This document shows positions 6,022-10,511 of a stretch of 10,511 bases of DNA, one piece after another (position 1 is the first letter of the stretch; each line of letters begins with the position of its first letter). The stretch covers positions 1-10,511 of the forward strand of contig JADQBV010000025.1 in assembly GCA_016278415.1 (NCBI GenBank), read 5' to 3'. This DNA is from Halanaerobiales bacterium. Lineage in GTDB: Bacteria; Bacillota_F; Halanaerobiia; Halanaerobiales; DTU029. A model generated the notes under the pieces. The model was not told where the DNA came from. It made no database searches and saw only the letters and a list, made by a program, of their open reading frames with translations. The translations under genes and the position numbers were made by a program.

Positions 6022-7431
6022 ATGGTATTAAATGAAACAGAAATTAATGATGTGTTTTTAAAGCAACAGGAGTTCTTTAGGTCTAATGTTACTAAAAGTT
6101 TAGATTTTAGGATAAGACAACTTAAAAATTTGAAAGAAGCAATTACTAATAATGAAAAAGAGATTGAAAAGGCTTTGAAAAAGGATTTAAACAAACCTGA
6201 GTTTGAGGTTTTTGTTAATGAAACAGGGCTTATAATCAAGGAAATTAATTTTGCTATTAAAAACCTAAAGAAGTGGTCTAAAACTAAGAAGGTTAAGACA
6301 CCTATGCTTCATTTTCCGTCTAAAAGTTATATATACACTGAACCTTATGGTGTGAGTTTGATTATATCACCCTGGAATTATCCTTTGCGCTTGACAATTC
6401 CGCCACTAATTGGTTCTATTTCAGCAGGAAATTGTACTATTATCAAACCTTCCGAGCATTCTGCTTATAGTTCGAAGCTTATGGCAGATATTTTAAATAA
6501 TATTTTTGATGAAAAATTTGTCAAGGTAATAGAAGGTAAGAAAGATGTTAGTCAGATCTTGTTGAGGTTAAAATTCGATTACATCTTTTACACTGGTAGT
6601 TCAGAGGTTGCTAAGATTGTTATGAAAAATGCTGCAGAAAATTTAACACCTGTCACCCTTGAATTAGGTGGTAAATCACCCTGTATTGTAGATGATGGTG
6701 TTGATTTAAAGTATACTGCTAAGCGAATTGTATGGGGAAAGTTTATGAACGAAGGACAAACCTGCGTAGCACCGGATTACTTATTAGTAAAAAAGAGTGT
6801 TAAAGAAGAACTTATTAAAGAAATCATGTTAACAATAGAAGAGTTCTATGGTAAAGACCCACAACAAAGTCCCGATTATTCTCGAATAATCAATGAAAAA
6901 CAATTTGATAGATTGGCTCAAATGAAGGATTCTAGTCATGGTGAAATTATATATGGTGGTATCTTTGATAGAGATGATAAATATATTTCGCCGACTATTT
7001 TTGATAATATATCCTGGGACGACGCTTTGATGGAAGAAGAAATATTTGGACCTTTATTTCCTGTAATTGAGTATGGTGACATAGATAATATCATCTCCAC
7101 TCTCCAAAAGAAGCCTAAACCACTTGCACTATATATATTCACAAATAATAAGGAATTAGAAAAGAAAATTTTACAGGGTGTTTCATTTGGTGGTGGATGT
7201 ATTAATGATACAGTAATGCACTTAGGATCTCAACATTTACCCTTTGGTGGAGTTGGTCAAAGTGGTATGGGGTCTTATGGAGGGAAGGCTAGTTTTGATA
7301 CTTTTAGCCATAAAAAAAGTATTCTAAGGAATTCTGATTCTATAGATATTCAAGTATATCCACCATATAAAGAAATTTCTAAGGGGTTATTACGCTGGAT
7401 TAAAAGATTAGTAACTGTTTCATGGATATAG
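6022..7431 (+). CDS. NAD(P)-dependent aldehyde dehydrogenase, class 3-like
   Basis: Cytosolic enzyme oxidising an aldehyde to its carboxylic acid. The 469 residues show the family's key parts: SPWNYP with catalytic N119, the nucleotide-binding loop YTGSSEVAK near 190-198, the general base E214 in LELGGKSP, nucleophile C248 in NEGQTCVAPDY, EEIFGP, and LPFGGVGQSGMG near the C-terminus. The compact length and the C-terminal VYPPYKE resemble class 3 (ALDH3/YwdH-type) enzymes, which act on medium- and long-chain or aromatic aldehydes; the natural substrate is unknown. A TTG at 6001 would add seven residues. I prefer ATG 6022 because GGGAGGG (6008-6014) stands seven bases before it. The gene is monocistronic, between two strong terminators. 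An extra AT-rich inverted repeat (AATATTAA with TTAATATT) lies just after the stop. Confidence 0.94.
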   Translation: MVLNETEINDVFLKQQEFFRSNVTKSLDFRIRQLKNLKEAITNNEKEIEKALKKDLNKPEFEVFVNETGLIIKEINFAIKNLKKWSKTKKVKTPMLHFPSKSYIYTEPYGVSLIISPWNYPLRLTIPPLIGSISAGNCTIIKPSEHSAYSSKLMADILNNIFDEKFVKVIEGKKDVSQILLRLKFDYIFYTGSSEVAKIVMKNAAENLTPVTLELGGKSPCIVDDGVDLKYTAKRIVWGKFMNEGQTCVAPDYLLVKKSVKEELIKEIMLTIEEFYGKDPQQSPDYSRIINEKQFDRLAQMKDSSHGEIIYGGIFDRDDKYISPTIFDNISWDDALMEEEIFGPLFPVIEYGDIDNIISTLQKKPKPLALYIFTNNKELEKKILQGVSFGGGCINDTVMHLGSQHLPFGGVGQSGMGSYGGKASFDTFSHKKSILRNSDSIDIQVYPPYKEISKGLLRWIKRLVTVSWI

Positions 7432-7517
7432 GAATATTAAAAGTAATTTGCTTGATTAATATTTCCCTTTGCTTACATTAATAAAGTGGAAAAATGGCTA
7501 GTTAAAGTAAATCATTT

Positions 7518-7556
7518 AGGTCTTTATTACAAAATACTGTGATAAAGACCTTTTAT
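7518..7556 (+). terminator. intrinsic terminator of the aldehyde dehydrogenase gene
   Basis: AGGTCTTTATTACA (7518-7531) pairs with TGTGATAAAGACCT (7538-7551) over 14 bp with one G-T pair. The loop is six bases, followed by a T-rich tail. Confidence 0.9.
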
Positions 7557-7674
7557 TATAAAAATATAAATTTGAATAGGTGGTATAAATAGATGGTTTT
7601 TATTAATATGTATAAATAGAGAAACCTATAATTGATAGGGCATCAGTTGGATAATATTTTTTAGTTGGGTTCTT

Positions 7675-8226
7675 ATGCTTATATATGTAAAAGGGGGGAG
7701 AGTTCTGGAGAATTTAATCAATACCTCTATTATAAACTTATATAAATCTGGGTATTTACATAAAATTGTAGCTATAATTACCATAATATCGATTACTAGT
7801 ATTATTATAAAACACCTAAAGAGGGCAAGTATTAAACTATTAAAGGAGATAAATCTAAAGGGTATCAATGTTAATATAGTCAGCGGGATAGTTGAATATG
7901 GCTTGTGGATTATATCTATTGTCTTAGTTCTAAGGGTAATTGGTTTAACAGACTTTTCATTCATTTTAGGTACTGCCTTTACTGCAGTAGCCAGTCTCAT
8001 TGCTATAAAATTAATATATGGTATAGTTGACAATATAATAGCTGGAATCTTGTTGGTTTCTATGGACAAAGTCAAGGTTGGTCAATATATTAGAGTAAAG
8101 GAGATTAAAGGAGAAGTTATAAATATTGGTGTTCGCAAAACAAAGTTAAAAGATAAACAAAATATTATCTACCTAATACCTAATAAGATTTTGGATGAAG
8201 AGGTGTTAATGATCTCTAAAAGATAA
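7675..8226 (+). CDS. short MscS-like membrane protein lacking the C-terminal cage domain
   Basis: Integral membrane protein of 183 residues with helices at about 30-48 and 68-90, and a third, pore-like one at 92-130. That helix and what follows match the MscS core: GTAFTAVASLIAIKL, then IVDNIIAGILLV, then KVGQYIRVKEIKGEVINIGVRKTKLKD and IPNKIL. MscS proteins form heptameric channels that relieve osmotic pressure. E. coli MscS continues with roughly 80-100 residues of alpha/beta cage after IPN; here only 14 residues follow, so the protein stops at the end of the beta domain. The fold may still form a pore, but function is inferred. The ATG at 7675 has a poor ribosome binding site. A strong GGGGGGAG lies inside the frame (7693-7700), five bases before a CTG codon at 7705, so the true start may be later. 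No frameshifted cage-like sequence is visible downstream. Confidence 0.8.
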   Translation: MLIYVKGGRVLENLINTSIINLYKSGYLHKIVAIITIISITSIIIKHLKRASIKLLKEINLKGINVNIVSGIVEYGLWIISIVLVLRVIGLTDFSFILGTAFTAVASLIAIKLIYGIVDNIIAGILLVSMDKVKVGQYIRVKEIKGEVINIGVRKTKLKDKQNIIYLIPNKILDEEVLMISKR

Positions 8227-8323
8227 ATATCGCTATATTTTGTAAATGGTTTCTATTTTATTTAAATTATGATAAAATATCTATAGACAAGCTTATTTCG
8301 TAATCCAAAATGGGGGGATAGGT

Positions 8324-9787
8324 ATGCCTTTGTTTAATTTGACTAATTTATATAAAAAATTATCCGAGGAGGAAAAAAAAGAGCTTTCTGTACTTAGACA
8401 CTTGAGGAATTATCGTATTTGTAAGAAAATATCTTTTGTATTATTAGGTCTCATTTGTCTTTTGTTTGTAATTGATTTTACTATGTATCGTAATTTACTA
8501 ATAAAAAGTATTGGATTCAAACGCCTATTGTTATTACATGTATTTTATTTTATTAGTCTTTTTGTTTATTATGCCATGTTATATCTTAATGAGCATTTTA
8601 AAATAAAAAACTTTCTAATTATTAGTTATTTTTACTTTATTACTTCAACATTATTGTGGTGTTTATTAATGTCGATAAATGCACAGTTTATTCATAGTCA
8701 GATTTCAGCTTATATAATTGCTATTCTAGCTATAGCTTCATTTGTTATCTTCACACCTTTAGAGAACTTAATTCTGTTTATTTCTAGTTTTGCAATTTTT
8801 ATCATAGGTATCTTTGTTTTAAATGATGATCCAGTTCAAATTACTACTTATATAGTAAATGGATTTATTTCTGTTGTTCTTGCCTTTTTCATTGCAAGAA
8901 CTAATTATACTATATTTATTGAAGAATTTATAAACAAAAAGGAAGTAGTAAAAAAGAATTGTAGATTGGAAAAACATGACAGAATGAAATCTATGCTTAT
9001 GGCGAATATATCTCATGAATTAAAGACTCCATTAAATTTGATATATTCAGCTGAACAGATGCTTAATATATATCTAGATAAAGAGCTTGGAGATATATCA
9101 TTAAAAACTAAGTCAAGTAGATATTTAAAAATAATTAGACAAAATTCCTATCGTCTTATGCGTTTAATTAATAATATTGTAGATAGTACAAAGATGGATA
9201 TGGGAGAATATAAGATTGATATAGGAAACTATGATATAATAGCAATCATTAATAATATAGTTGATTCACTATCGACTTATATAGAAACAGTAGGTATTAA
9301 TATATCTATTAATTCCAGTATGAATAAGAAAATTATTGCCTGTGATCCCGATTCTATAGAACGAATATTGTTAAATCTAATATCAAATGCAGTAAAATAT
9401 ACACCTAAAGATGGGAATATTGATGTTGATATTTCAATTAAGGGAAGTGATTTAGTAATTTCTGTAGCTGATACCGGTGCAGGTATTCCATTAGAAGTAC
9501 AGGATTCTATTTTTAATAGATATGTACAGGCTGATGATCAAGTAACTAAAAGGGGCGGAGGAAGTGGTATTGGACTGTCATTAGTTAGTTATTTAGTAAA
9601 AATGCACAGCGGTACTATTGACTTGATAAGTAGTCCTGGTGAAGGTAGTGAATTTATTGTGAAGATACCGGATAGGTTAGTAGATGCCCAACTAAAAGAA
9701 AGTGAAGAAAAAAGGATAGATAATGATCAGGTTATTGAAAAGATAGAGCTAGAATTTTCTGATTTATATTCTGGGTTTACTAATTGA
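8324..9787 (+). CDS. orphan membrane sensor histidine kinase
   Basis: Sensor kinase of 487 residues. The N-terminal half has about six membrane helices (roughly 36-54, 67-88, 95-117, 127-145, 147-166, 174-192) with very short loops, so the signal is probably sensed in or near the membrane. A linker leads to the dimerisation/phosphoacceptor domain with H231 in ISHELKTPL. The ATPase domain follows, with N355 in LISNAVKYTP, DTGAGI at 383-388, and GGGSGIGLSLV at 411-421. After it comes an acidic tail of about 35 residues ending EKIELEFSDLY-SGF; I recall similar endings in clostridial kinases with a membrane sensor, but cannot name the domain. No response regulator is adjacent, so it is an orphan. 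The only receiver gene nearby is at 910. Start: GGGGGGA at 8312-8318 lies five bases before the ATG. Confidence 0.93.
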   Translation: MPLFNLTNLYKKLSEEEKKELSVLRHLRNYRICKKISFVLLGLICLLFVIDFTMYRNLLIKSIGFKRLLLLHVFYFISLFVYYAMLYLNEHFKIKNFLIISYFYFITSTLLWCLLMSINAQFIHSQISAYIIAILAIASFVIFTPLENLILFISSFAIFIIGIFVLNDDPVQITTYIVNGFISVVLAFFIARTNYTIFIEEFINKKEVVKKNCRLEKHDRMKSMLMANISHELKTPLNLIYSAEQMLNIYLDKELGDISLKTKSSRYLKIIRQNSYRLMRLINNIVDSTKMDMGEYKIDIGNYDIIAIINNIVDSLSTYIETVGINISINSSMNKKIIACDPDSIERILLNLISNAVKYTPKDGNIDVDISIKGSDLVISVADTGAGIPLEVQDSIFNRYVQADDQVTKRGGGSGIGLSLVSYLVKMHSGTIDLISSPGEGSEFIVKIPDRLVDAQLKESEEKRIDNDQVIEKIELEFSDLYSGFTN

Positions 9788-9820
9788 TCTTACTAGGTGT
9801 CAAACAAGACTACATAATAT

Positions 9821-10282
9821 TTACATATTTATAATTTTAATATCATAGTACTTTTCAATTATATAGGCAACAATAACACCCCAGAGAGTATAAAGGATAA
9901 AAACGTGCCATAGCCCTGCATAACTAGGAATAACCTTTTCTGGTCTTATAAATAATCGAGCAAAGAATAAGAATTGGATCATTGCATTTATAAAGCCTAT
10001 AAAGGCTCCCTTAAGTATAGCAAAATCTTTACCAGTGATTTTAAGTAGAAGTACAACAAATCCTGCGAAGAATATTCCTGCAGCAAAACTTGTAAAAAAA
10101 CCTAAGAGTAACTCATATATATTATAATCAAATTTATTTGTAATTAACCTAGCATGAAAAATAGCTGGGGTTTGTTCTGTTATATTTAAAAGAAAAAGAA
10201 ACCAACTGATTATTGTTTGTATTATCGTCGCTATTCCGCCGGCAATAAGGGTGATTATTGCAGTATCTTTAATCTTAGTCAT
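9821..10282 (-). CDS. small four-helix membrane protein, unknown function (paralogue of 2164-2607)
   Basis: Predicted membrane protein of 153 residues with hydrophobic segments at about 8-32, 56-80, 89-109 and 124-142. It shares with the plus-strand protein at 2164-2607 the N-terminal KIKDT, AG-I-TI-Q in the first helix, TGKD-x3-LKG at residues 83-92, and GV-x3-YII-x-K near residues 135-144. The two are therefore diverged copies of one family, which I do not recognise. Read on the minus strand, AAGGAG lies six bases before the ATG. It converges on the histidine kinase, with 33 bases between the stops and no clear terminator there. A minus-strand -10 candidate lies about 80 bases upstream. Confidence 0.85.
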   Translation of the reverse strand: MTKIKDTAIITLIAGGIATIIQTIISWFLFLLNITEQTPAIFHARLITNKFDYNIYELLLGFFTSFAAGIFFAGFVVLLLKITGKDFAILKGAFIGFINAMIQFLFFARLFIRPEKVIPSYAGLWHVFILYTLWGVIVAYIIEKYYDIKIINM

Positions 10283-10362
10283 AGGAATCTCCTTTTTATA
10301 ATATTTTATATACTTAATGGCTTAGCTAAAAGTAAATTTCTTGGTTGTTACAGAGTAGTAAT

Positions 10363-10368
10363 ATTATA
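10363..10368 (-). promoter_or_regulatory. possible -10 element for the minus-strand membrane protein
   Basis: TATAAT on the minus strand, about 80 bases before the start codon at 10282. No convincing -35 lies 16-18 bases upstream, so this is a weak call in AT-rich DNA. Confidence 0.3.
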
Positions 10369-10415
10369 CCGTAATCATAGTTAAATTATTATGATAATTA
10401 ATTGTTTTTAGGTAA

Positions 10416-10452
10416 TAAAAAATGGAAGCAGTTTTTTGTTTTCTGCCTCCAT
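10416..10452 (-). terminator. minus-strand terminator of a gene entering from the right
   Basis: Read on the minus strand, ATGGAGGCAG (10452-10443) pairs with CTGCTTCCAT (10431-10422) over 10 bp including one G-U pair, followed by a T-run. On the plus strand the same position is an A-C mismatch with no T-run, so the direction is clear. Confidence 0.85.
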
Positions 10453-10511
10453 CTAATTAAATAAGCGAATTTCATAAAAATCATCCTTGATATACAAGGA
10501 TTTTTGAGGGT
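10453..10511 (-). CDS. C-terminal tail of an unidentified minus-strand gene (partial)
   Basis: On the minus strand a frame enters from the window edge and reads PQKSLYIKDDFYEIRLFN before TAG at 10455-10453. That stop directly abuts the terminator hairpin, as expected of the last codons of a gene. Only 18 residues are visible, too few to identify. A second frame stays open through the terminator, but that makes it less likely. Confidence 0.4.
   Translation of the reverse strand, partial: PQKSLYIKDDFYEIRLFN

Noticed and set aside
7632..7646. TTGAT-AGGGC-ATCAG before the MscS-like gene, as a second Fnr site
   Set aside because: The half-sites are separated by five bases, not four, which breaks the symmetry required by an Fnr dimer; the outer bases do not match either.
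10479..10497. Hairpin ATCCTTG/CAAGGAT near the right edge as a plus-strand terminator
   Set aside because: No plus-strand gene ends before it, and it falls inside the open minus-strand reading frame; the T-run is short and the window ends too soon to judge.

Overview
The window is AT-rich DNA from a low-GC Gram-positive bacterium. Strong purine-rich ribosome binding sites, TTG/ATG starts, hairpin-plus-T-run terminators and protein relationships suggest an anaerobic Firmicute of clostridial or Halanaerobiales type. That placement is an inference from style, not from a marker gene. No phage, transposase, CRISPR array or rRNA is visible. Most of it looks like ordinary chromosome made of short transcription units, nearly all on the plus strand.

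Layout. The left edge (1-737) is the 3' part of a trans-polyprenyl diphosphate synthase with a clean terminator. At 910-1269 lies a stand-alone CheY-like receiver protein. A tRNA-Arg(CCT) at 1493-1569 has its own consensus promoter, a leader of about 86 bases and a terminator. Behind it, on the minus strand, 1710-2051 is a gene remnant that reads as the C-terminal part of a protein but has no start. A small four-helix membrane protein follows (2164-2607).

The most coherent module is 2859-5797: a P1B-type heavy-metal ATPase without its own metal-binding domain, a free 71-residue HMA metallochaperone-like protein, and a Crp/Fnr-family regulator, ending in a perfect 14-bp hairpin terminator. A perfect palindrome (ATGAT-N4-ATCAT) lies upstream. 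It matches the half-sites expected for the regulator's ExxSR recognition helix, so the operon is probably controlled by its own last gene. The ATPase has an unusual set of key residues: CPG in the metal-binding membrane helix, HEAS in the last helix, and SEHH instead of SEHP in the nucleotide domain.

The right half holds a class-3-like aldehyde dehydrogenase (6022-7431), a truncated MscS-like membrane protein lacking the cytoplasmic alpha/beta cage (7675-8226), an orphan six-helix sensor histidine kinase (8324-9787), and a convergent minus-strand membrane protein (9821-10282). That last protein is a paralogue of the one at 2164-2607: a TGKD-x3-LKG motif sits at exactly residues 83-92 in both. 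At the right edge a minus-strand terminator and a short open frame suggest the tail of another gene reading in from outside the window.
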